Shown: positions 53,460 through 62,089 of the stretch, in pieces
Layout: every line of letters begins with the position of its first letter
Numbering within the stretch: the stretch's first letter is position 1
Assembly: GCA_015179125.1 (NCBI GenBank)
Contig: WHVA01000224.1
Span: 107,305-171,304 of the forward strand
From: Gautieria morchelliformis
Taxonomy: Eukaryota; Basidiomycota; Agaricomycetes; Gomphales; Gomphaceae
DNA length: 64,000 bases
Direction of reading: 5' to 3'
Position numbers and translations under genes: made by a program
The notes under the pieces: generated by a model
The model's input: only the letters and a program-made list of their open reading frames with translations
Database searches by the model: none
What the model was told of the DNA's origin: nothing

Positions 53460-54065
53460 AACGCGGCGCGCGCCCCGGCAGCGCGCCGAGCTACCGGGCG
53501 ACGGCTACGGTCACGTGCACGCGTCGACCGCGGCACTGAGCAGCACCTTGAGCAGCACCTAGGATCGCCCGCGGTCAAAGCAGGGGCGGGCGGGCCGTGG
53601 GGATCGCGCGTCTCGCACGGTCACGCGCACCGTCCCCTCGGGCTTGTTAACCCGCCGGACACGCGACCCTGCGACACAGAGAGAGAGAGGGGCCGGCCCA
53701 AAAGGGAGGACCTTACGATCGCCTCGTAGGTCCTCAGCGCGGTCAAGCAGGCGGGGCGTGCAGATCCCCAGAGATGGGAGGACGGTGCGCGTGACGGTGC
53801 GTTCCCCCCCGGCTCTGAGGACCTCTTCTGCCTGCCTGACCGCGCTGAGCCAGGCGATCAGATCATAGGACCCTCGCCTTTTTGGCCGGTCCCTCTCCCT
53901 TTTCCAGGGTCGCGTGTCCGAATTACGGGGCGACTAGCACGGTATCGTGCACCGTGACTGTCCGCCCCTGCCGCCGCCCCCCACTCTCCTTCTTGCTTGA
54001 CCGCGCCGAGGACCTACGAGACGATCGTAGGCCCTCCTTTGGGCCGGCCTCTCTGTGTGTGTGTC
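53460..54065. repeat. GC-rich nested inverted-repeat block
   Basis: Three related arms: 53675-53757 (GGGGCCGGCCCAAAAGGGAGG ... GCGCGGTCAAGCAGG), a partial inverted copy about 53835-53905, and a full inverted copy 53990-54062 (CTTGACCGCGCCGAGGACC ... GGGCCGGCCTCTCTGTG). A second pair is CCGGACACGCGACCCTG at about 53656 and its complement CAGGGTCGCGTGTCCG at 53905. The 53675/54062 pair makes terminal inverted repeats of roughly 70 bp around about 390 bp, like a MITE or foldback element. GC content is far above the surroundings. Confidence 0.8.
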
Positions 54066-54399
54066 CCCATCTGTATACTATCAGAAAGGAACAAATATAC
54101 AGATTTTTTTTCTTGAGAGTCTTAAGTATAACTCAAAAAAACCGCGCCGGTGAATTCTCTGCTGTCCTCCCTGTGCTCCTCTCGTACGCTTTCGCTCCTT
54201 CGCTCTGGCCAACGACGGGACGTCATTCCTTAGGTTCCTTAGTCCTGCGACGCTTTGCGGAGCCGGACTCGATTCGCGCGCGATGGATCGCCTTGAGCAG
54301 CTTGGTTGGGCCGCCAGAGTCTGCTACCGGCCATTTGCGCAGGAATTCGGCTTCGTCTCCCTTGCAGCTATGGTCGGTCGTACTCGGTCAGCCCTTTAT

Positions 54400-56458
54400 G
54401 CTACAGACAGAACTGCGTGCCCTCACCTGTCTAAAAACTCGAGTGCTATCAGCTTCCGTTTCCCATACTGCACGCCGAAAGCCTCTCGGTTCGCTCCGCT
54501 GTACCAGGTCGGATGCCAGTCCCTGAGGGCGACGGAATGGCCTCGGGAAAGGTCCCGCTCTTGCCAGTCACGCACGGCTTGCTTCCAGCGGGCATTCATG
54601 GGCCCGTTTTAGGTAGTGGTGGGATGCGAAGGTCACGCGGAGGATCGGCGCCGGGTTGGGAGGTAGGTACGAGCATTAGACTTGTAGGCTCCATGGCACA
54701 AGGAGCTGGCCCTGCAGTAGGGTTATGTTCACCGCACCGAGGCCGTGAAGGCGCTCCAAAGGTTCGTCAGTCCAAACCGAGGGTGCGAGTGGTAAGCCTC
54801 GACTATACTTGCTGTTACGTTTTCAAGCTGTGTGCTAATGATGGCTTGGATTTCCTGTTTAGTAGCCGCCCGGATCTCCGTATGTTCACCTAAGAAGGAC
54901 TTGTCCGCCTCTGTGGAGATTGGCCGAAGGGCGTCACCATGGCCATCTTCGTAGTAGTATAACTCATCTAGCAGGTAACGGATAAGAGTGTCCCGCTGTC
55001 AACCGCTGTAGTAAGCTCCTTCTTTTGTTTTAAGCATGAAGCTCACGTGTTCGCCCTCGGCCCATCCGCCCCACCAGCGTATGGTAGCCAGGCTCCATCG
55101 TTTCCCTACCGGTGCATGCATGAAATGATACTGCGCACCACCCTGGCGGAAGCAGTGTGTAGTCAACCGACCATGCCCGAGCTTGATACCGGCACCAGTC
55201 ACAAACTCATCGAGCCACTTTTGAATGGTGTCATGTGAGATAGCCGTGCCAGGCTGTGTGAGACCCTTCATGTTCACAGATGGAAATATGTAGTCACCGT
55301 CTTTGAGGTCACGACCATATACAAATGCGCGAAGGAATACCAGCCACTCGCGCAGGTGATATTCCATGTCAACTGAAGGCATCTCACGCTGTGAATGTAT
55401 TTCGTACCGATGTCCTGTAACCAAATAATTAGCTAAAAGTGAAAGATTTGCACCAGCACCAACCCTGTAGATCTATCTCTTTACTTAGCTTGTTTTTCCA
55501 ACCTTTCCGATGCTCCAGAGTGATAACCAAGTGCTGGAACCTGTACCTATCATCCGTCCAAGCATCTTCAATAATATGCTTGTATTGGAGCTTTGCAAGT
55601 TCAAAATTCCTTAAAAGTAGATTAGTGCATTGCATACAGGATACACAATTGGCATACTCACCTTGTCCAGATAGTCCAGCCACTTGCTGCAAACGCACGC
55701 ATGAAATAGTGCTTCGTTGCTTTAGGCAAGCGGAGGTGGTACTCTTCACTGTGGAGGCAACCTAATTCCCGTAGTATTGTAGGAGGACACTGCGTACTGG
55801 ACCACTCCATGATCCGATCCATATATTCCAGTTTCATCGCACAGGAGTGGAAGTGTGTCCCCTCGGCACCATCTCTATTCTTCACCGCTGTGATTATGTC
55901 ATCCACCTCGGTCGATTGAGCGGGATTACCATGGCCACAATGCCGTTCTTCATCCCGCCTCCAGCGCCCCTGGTATTTCCCGTTTGGGTCACTATGTATA
56001 TATCAGAGGCATTAGTATTACCCAAAAAGGAATATCTGATCGAAGCAAAACACCCACGTGTGGTGCCACATCATTTTGAAGGCCGAATAAATTTGCCAGG
56101 CGGTGGCAGGGCCACAGGCATTGTCTCCAAAGCACTTCGAGGCAATAAAGAGGGCCAGAACCCAGGGAGATGCCTGCATAGGTATTTTATTGAACGCATG
56201 CGCGAGAACCTCAAGGCTAAACATTGTGCTCGCATCCTGCAAACTCCCTTGACTGGGACACCCCAGAGGCTGCTGTGTTCTGGCTTCCGCCGCCATTAAG
56301 TCATTCAGCCATGTAAAACCCTGTTGCTGGCGTTGTCCATACTTTTCCGTCCTAGCTGGTGCCTTGCCGAATGTCAAGATTGGGTTTTGGGCGTTAATAT
56401 CGCATGTTAGTGGCGAATGCCCGAATAGCGTGTGCGATCTAGCGAATTGCCCAGCCAA
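54400..56458 (-). pseudogene. Tyrosine recombinase (Crypton-like), multi-exon, decayed
   Basis: In order on the minus strand: TAWQIYSAFKMMWHHTWVF (56080); GRWRRDEE...NPAQSTEVDDIITAVKNRDG (55960-55890); ATKHYFMRAFAASGWTIWTR (55700); FELAKLQYKHIIEDAW and LVITLEHRKGWKNKL (55610-55480); HRYEIHSQREMPSVDM, then THCFRQGGAQYHFM and IRWWGGWAEGEH (55415-55045); a stop; and DTLIRYLLDELYYYEDGHGDAL (54985). The H-x-x-R box, a WWGG box and a Tyr in DTLIRY fit the catalytic set of tyrosine recombinases. A C-terminal WKQAVRDWQERDLSRG stretch is near 54590. Stop and frame changes suggest decay. The N-terminus is at 57966-58071, cut off by an LTR. Confidence 0.65.
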
Positions 56459-56479
56459 CAGTACCGAAGAGGTAAGGGT

Positions 56480-57965
56480 TAAGAAGTAAGAGGGTTACTC
56501 GAAAGGAATTCACCCTGATCTACAGTCATAGTGAAATAGCCCGTGGCACTTGATGATATAACGTGCAAGGTGTCATGGAAAGGTTGTCTAAGTAGCGACA
56601 ATCCCTTCGCCGGCAAAGGTGCTCCTTCGGAGCCCTTTGCTGACAGCACAGAAAATAACTCAAAGGCTAAGGTAACAAAGATGAAGTATGAGAACTCACC
56701 AGTGATGCCTAAGTCCTCTTCTGGTCGAAGATAGAAATCTACAGGAGAAGGCTCAAGATGATGATCACAGCAAGGTCAAGTTTGCACAAGATGGACGTAT
56801 GATAATTAAACTGGAGAATATACATGTGAATGTAGACTACTTATACTGAATGCTCATATGGTGCTAGCGAATAGGAAAGAGGCCGTCTGGAGTCAGGGTT
56901 GGATAGGGGTGTGCAGTCAGGATACATAATAGATGAAATAGACATACAATAGAATGGAAGAGGGGTGCGAACATGAAACAACGGAGAGGAAAGAGGGTGA
57001 AGGCCCCTATGTACGAAAACATGCCTTGGGACCTGCATATACACCACCCTGCACGGACTCTTCGTCTGCTGGGTTGATCCCACATGACCTACGGGTAGGA
57101 TGCCCCGTGAATGCATTCTGGCCATAGGAACACCCAAAGGGGGTTGAGTTGAGAAGATGTTGGGACCAGTGATGAACCATCAATCCGGGTAAAGGATGTC
57201 GATCGTGTTTGATGGCGTGCCTGCTGGCGAATGATACGAGTAGCGAATGGCCATATGGTGAATGTGGCGAATAGCGAATGGAGCGAGGAGTGAATGAAGT
57301 GAAGACGAGCGAACATGGAAGAGTGGTGAAAGGGAAAACAGGGATAGCTGGGTACAAGAAATAAATGAGTCATGACAGCCTGCACCTCCTTGCAATTCAT
57401 GATAGGACCAGTGATGCACCATCAATCCAGGTAAAGGATGTTGATCGTGTTTGACGGCATGGCTACTGGTGAATGATGCGAGTAGCGAATGGTCATTTGG
57501 CGAATGTGGTGAATAGTGAATGGAGCAAGGAGTGAATGGAGCGAAGCCGAGCGAACATGGAAGAGTGGTGGTGAAAGGGAAAACAGGGATAGCTGGATAC
57601 AAGAAATGAATGGGTCATGACAACTGTGTAGTGAAAACTTCAGCGAAGCTAATTTGTCCTGCCCTGCAGTGGTATGAGTCCCATTGAGCCCAACCTGCAC
57701 GGAGGCTGCAACTGACACTATCCGAATGCATCCTGAGCATGTGGGTCTGTCATGGAGTGGGAGTTTAACAGATGATGGGTCCTATGATGGATGAGGGCCC
57801 CAACACCTGGCATCCTGGCAGGAATGATGCGAATAGCGAATGCAAAAGCAGTATGGCAACGAATATTTTGGCAAGATATTCGCTGGTTCGGGAAGCCATT
57901 TGCTGGTTCAGGAGGTCATTCGCTGTGTGCTGAGGGATGATTCGCAGAATAAATGAATCATGACA
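56480..57965 (-). repeat. G4-like LTR sequence inserted in the recombinase gene
   Basis: 56515-57381 is a diverged inverted relative of the G4 LTR: it shares the stretch that reads NPFAG-x-GAPSEPFA when translated, the CCTGCACGGACTCTTCGT block, and ends at ...GTCATGACA, the complement of a TGTCATGAC LTR start. A block of about 240 bp (GGACCAGTGATG to GTCATGACA) is repeated at 57150-57381 and 57400-57620, and a third TGTCATGA-type end is at 57956-57965. It separates the recombinase N-terminal exon from the rest. Confidence 0.7.
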
Positions 57966-58071
57966 CCGAACTTCTTGGAGGACACTTCTTTGTCTGCAGC
58001 TTGCCCAGCGAGACTTACTGCTGCCACTGGCGCCTTCCGTCCCTTCGGACTAGCAGATTTAGAAACAGGCA
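57966..58071 (-). pseudogene. N-terminal exon of the tyrosine recombinase gene
   Basis: ATG at 58071: MPVSKSASPKGRKAPVAAVS, ending SSKKFG at the edge of the LTR. A basic Ser/Lys/Pro-rich N-terminus. Assignment to the recombinase rests on position, strand and my memory of similar fungal proteins. Confidence 0.4.
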
Positions 58072-58173
58072 TGGTTTGGAGGTGAGAGAGGCGTGGTGAT
58101 CATAGCGTAGCGTAGATGCAAACTGTCGAATGCATTTTTCATCTCAGATTAATTTTTTTCCTTCCGTTTCACC

Positions 58174-58497
58174 ATGGTGACTGACATAGCAAGGATTCCT
58201 ACGGTACTAAAAAGAGCTGCTGGTCTGCGTGTATACAAGGGCAGCCCTCATGTCCACCCTGTGCATGGCAAACGTGCCATCTCAATGTGCCATGTATTCA
58301 TGGCCGTCGCCGCAGGTGCTTACATCTGGGAGTCCCTTCCTCACCCACACCCTCCTACCTCCCACACCCAGAAGAGAGGGGAGCTCGAACAAGAAGACGG
58401 TGTGATCCTTTGCATAGAAGGCTCGGAAAACCTGTCCATGTATAACAAAGTTATTTTTGAAGAACGCGAGCAGGCATTTGAAGCTTACAGTTAGCAA
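58174..58497 (+). CDS. Hypothetical ORF, weak
   Basis: 106 residues (MVTDIARIPTVLKRAAGLRV ... MSMYNKV-like end) starting near the recombinase 5' end on the opposite strand. No motif recognised. Confidence 0.15.
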
Positions 58498-59314
58498 GTT
58501 AATGCCATCGATGCATGTAAATTACGGCCGCAGAAGGTCATATGACACATGTAGCATGACATCGTCAAGACGAACCTCGAGGAAGACAATGGCTCTTGAT
58601 GCATGAGAGAAGCTCCGATGCCGACGGAAAGTATATTCGCGATAAGATGTTAGTTGGTAGCAACCGCCTATGTGTAGTCAGTGATATGAAACAAGTGTGT
58701 ATGCATCAAGCGCAAACACACTTGACAACATTGTACATACCATATGCCCAGAAGTAATTGACCACAAAAACCACGGCACACCCCAGATACTGGGGCGCGA
58801 CCTTAGCGTACTGTAGCCGTTGAAGAAGCTGTTGCTGCCCATGCCTCTCAAAATGCTCCCACCCGTGCAACTGTAACATGCCAAGTAAACCGTTGAGTAG
58901 AGGCTTATGAAGCCGTTACTTAGAAACATCCAGAGACACCATGCGTACTGGTTTTCACCTTATAGTCGCAGTCAGTAGCCCTTCGACTGTACCTTCGTCT
59001 GTATCTTGACACGAGAAACGACGGTTCTGGAGTGACTAGAACTGAAGTACTGTGGCACGCTACCAGCGCTGAACCAATGAGGATGTCATGTACTTCAAGT
59101 GGATCTTCGACTGAAGGCTCATCCAAACCTTGGAAGGATGCTTTTGGAGACGGAAATGAATCATCTGTGTTCGCAGTAGGACTCATCCATCAATAAGGAT
59201 GTCAGGGAAAGCCTCTGAGGTCGATGTGAAGGAAGTGAGATACACACAATCATAGTTGTTACTTACATCTTACACTGTCTTCTCAAAGCATACATGGTCT
59301 CGCCTTAATTCCTT
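58498..59314 (-). other. Possible exon-like ORFs of an unknown gene
   Basis: Two minus-strand frames, 59186-58920 (MSPTANTDDSFPSPKASFQG, HDILIGSALVACHSTSVLV) and 58929-58678 (MFLSNGFISLYSTVYLACYS), overlap slightly and could be exons. No family recognised. Confidence 0.2.
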
Positions 59315-59879
59315 TTAGTGCTCCAAAATGACATCAGATGTCCTTCCCGTGGTGTGATTGAACACTGGAACGGTTTGGGGCGACTGGGAAAGCATTGATA
59401 CAATGAAAATTGACGGCACAGAAGAAATTCGAACGCACGGAATGCCGCCGGAGGTGGAAGGACCTTCTATAGGTATTTCTGCACCATTTGCATCTTTGGT
59501 GTAAGATATGGCGAATGCCTTGAGAATGAAGCAAGCAGCTAGGTATATCTCTGCTCCAGACACACAGCCTCTGAGGCAATGTTTGACTTTCCAAGTCAAT
59601 CGAAGGGGGTGGTGTAGGGTTAGGTGGTTGAGAGGGTTGGAAATGATCGAAACAATATGGGTCATAGCTGGTGCTAACCCCGCTTTCCAATATCTGAATC
59701 TCTACACTTCTCTTGCCCTCATGCACAAAGGGAATATAGTGCATAGGCATGTCAACTCGCCCTGAAGAAGGGTCGAAGAAGAGTTCATGGGGATCAAGGC
59801 TTCCCCAATCCATGCTGTCGGCACTCATCCTGCCAGATCGTCGCAGATATAGACGACACTCTTTTAAATGGAATGGCAT
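59315..59879 (-). CDS. Hypothetical protein fragment
   Basis: The frame from 59879 starts MPFHLKECRLYLRRSGRMSA and has a plausible soluble composition (DWGSLDPHELFFDPSSGRVD, HYIPFVHEGKRSVEIQILES) followed by a Pro-rich part. From about 59620 another frame looks better (AEIYLAACFILKAFAISY), so an intron or frameshift is likely near 59640. Unrecognised. Confidence 0.25.
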
Positions 59880-60019
59880 TCAGTGACCTCAAAACATTTT
59901 CACTCAACCATAATTTCACCCTCTCTTCCGACCTCAATCCTGATATGTTCTCTAACCATCCAGGTTTTTCATTGGACGATAGCCAATTTATTTATCAATA
60001 AGCAGAGTGTAAAGTACAT

Positions 60020-60153
60020 AAGTGTTAGGCGCTTCAAGCACAATAATTGAACTTCACACACTCTCTCCCTCTAACTTATCCCATCCACCTTACTATGCTC
60101 ACATCATGCGATGTCACCTACGATCACCAGGTCAATTCTTGTAGCGGCATTGC
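60020..60153 (+). repeat. Short dispersed repeat, copy 2
   Basis: Same 134-bp sequence as 36755-36888, with a few differences. Here it is followed by TGAATGTTATTTTTATAC and the three-unit tandem repeat. Confidence 0.88.
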
Positions 60154-60158
60154 TGAAT

Positions 60159-60402
60159 GTTATTTTTATACAGTTATACCATTTAATGATTTTATTTTTT
60201 ATTTGCAGTGCCCTCTTAACCAGCAAACACCCCCTGAGGCAAGCCAATATGTTATTTTTATATACTTATGCCATTTATTTTTTAGTTGCAGCGCCCTCTT
60301 ATCCAGCAAACACATCAGGCCAGTCAACATAGTATTTTTATACAGTCAAGCCTCTTATTGATTTTATTTTTTAGTTCCAGCGCCCTCTTAACTAGCAAAC
60401 AC
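60159..60402 (+). repeat. Three-unit tandem repeat, about 80 bp each
   Basis: Each unit has TATTTTTATA...TTATTTTTTAGTT or similar, then GCAG/CCAGCGCCCTCTTAA, then AGCAAACACC. Unit ends are near 60232, 60313 and 60402. It lies between the 134-bp repeat and the P450 remnant. Confidence 0.8.
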
Positions 60403-60419
60403 CAAGGAATTACCCAAAA

Positions 60420-60990
60420 TGTCAGTGATAGCACCGGGAGCCACGACACTGTGCCACCTAAGTAAGTCCTACCTTCGTCCAAAACCAAACGACGCAGACA
60501 GATCTCTGACACCCGGCCTAAGGAAACACTCGGGCTCAAAGTGTTCAGTATTGGACCCATACATATTCTTGTCATGGAGCATTTCCCTTTCAAGTAGGCT
60601 CTTGTGAGCATCTGCTATTTGGGCACACAAGAAGGGCGACTCCACCATGCATTTCCGATGACCACACTTCCTTCAGGAATAAAGTTGTTGTTGTGCACAT
60701 CGTCTTGCGTAACCCTGTGTGCAATGCCCGGTGGCACCACCGGATGCCACCTATGTAGTAAGGACTGACTCATCAGTGAATCTACCTTGGTTTTTCAGAG
60801 TATCAGTTTGTCACACCTTTGTATTTCCTTGCAAATAGCATTCATATACGGAAGGCTATTGCAGTCCTCAAAGGTAGGGAGCCGATCGGCGCCAATAACT
60901 TCGTCGAGCTCATGCTGCGCCTTGCGTTGTACATCGGGATAAAGTATCATAGCGAGGATAAACCAGGATAGGGCAACAGTCATCTAGAGC
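60420..60990 (-). pseudogene. Cytochrome P450 C-terminal fragment
   Basis: Minus strand: the end of the I-helix region and beyond, ALSWFILAMILYPDVQRKAQ, EVIGADRLPTFEDCNSLPYM, K-helix region CKEIQR (60985-60800); then TQDDVHNNNFIPEGSVVIGN and, in a shifted frame, DKNMYGSNTEHFEPE (PERF-type region) and SASFGFGRR, the start of the heme loop. After FGFGRR a stop or intron follows, and the expected Cys-Pro-Gly reads Ala-Pro-Gly, so the heme ligand seems lost. The ExxR and heme regions identify a microsomal fungal P450; it is cut upstream at about 61010 by LTR DNA. Confidence 0.75.
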
Positions 60991-61009
60991 AGTGACGACC
61001 AGTGGCACT

Positions 61010-61678
61010 TAAGTCCTCCTCTGGTCGAAGATAGGAATCTACAGGAGAGGGCTCAAGACGATGATCACAGTGAGGTCAAGCTTTGCACAAGATGGATGTA
61101 TGATCATTGAACTGGGGAATATACATGCGAATGTAAACTACTTATATTGAATGCTCATATGATATCAGCGAACAGGAAAGAGCCTGTCACGAGTCAGGGT
61201 TGGGCGTGCACAGTCAGGATACAAAATAGGTGAAGCACGTATACAATAGAAAGAAGGAGGAGTGCGAATGTGAAACAATGGGGAGAAGAGAGGGTGAAGG
61301 TACCTATGTACGAAAACACGCCTTGAGCCCTGCATATACGTTACCCTGCATGGACTCTTCGTCTGCTGGGTTGATCCCACACAATCTACTGTTAGGATGA
61401 CCTGTGAATGCATTCCGGCCATACAAACACCTAAAGGGGTTGCAGCTGGAAGATGATCGGGCCAGTGATGAACAATCACACCGGGTAGAGGATGCCGATC
61501 GTGTTTGATGGCATGCCTGGTGGTGATTGATGCAAGCAGCGAATGTGACGGAGGGTGAATGGAGCAATCATAGAGGAGGTGTGGTTGAAGGGAAGGGCGA
61601 AGCTGAGCGAATACAGAGGAAGAGTGGTGAAAGGGAAAACAGGGGTAGCTGGGTACAAGAAATAAACAAGTCGTGACA
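61010..61678 (-). repeat. G4-like LTR fragment
   Basis: A diverged relative of 56740-57381 and of the G4 LTR, in the same inverted orientation, ending AAGTCGTGACA. It truncates the P450 gene. Confidence 0.75.
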
Positions 61679-61835
61679 ATCCGGCCATAGGAACATCCAA
61701 AGGGGGTTGAGCCGAGGAGGTGATAGGGATAGTGATGAACCATCAAGCCGGTCAAAGGACATTGATCATTTTTTGATGGCGTGGCTGTGGTGAATGATGC
61801 GAGTAGCAAATAATCGTTTGGCGAACTCAGCTGTA
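61679..61835 (-). repeat. Partial second copy of the G4-like LTR block
   Basis: CCGGCCATAGGAACATCCAA through GCGAGTAGCAAAT repeats part of 61420-61560. The same kind of internal block duplication is seen at 57150-57620. Confidence 0.7.
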
Positions 61836-61937
61836 AAGATGTCGATCTTAGGACCTTGTATCACAAGGGCACTGCAGAACTTGACCAATGAGTGGTATTC
61901 TGAATGCTACGTAGTGACAGGTAAGAGTAAGATGCGA

Positions 61938-62075
61938 TGGGAACCGCAGGCCGGTTCCCACGCATAAACTATACAGTGGGTCCCTAAGGGGCCCACTGGG
62001 ATTATGTAAATAACCCGTGTACATGTAGATACATGGGTTATTTATACCCTCCCCCTCTATAGACAACTATAGGGG
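61938..62075. other. Array of four consecutive hairpins
   Basis: Stems: TGGGAACC/GGTTCCCA (61938-61960), CAGTGGG-t-CCC/GGG-g-CCCACTG with loop TAA (61974-61998), AATAACCC/GGGTTATT (62009-62042), and CCCC-t-CTATAG/CTATAGGGG (62052-62075). They lie just downstream of the gag-like frame on the minus strand. Confidence 0.75.
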
Positions 62076-62089
62076 TTAACTATTACTCA

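Noticed and set aside
53882-54526. 214-residue plus-strand frame
   Set aside because: It spans the GC-rich hairpin block and is antisense to the recombinase C-terminal stretch near 54590-54420.
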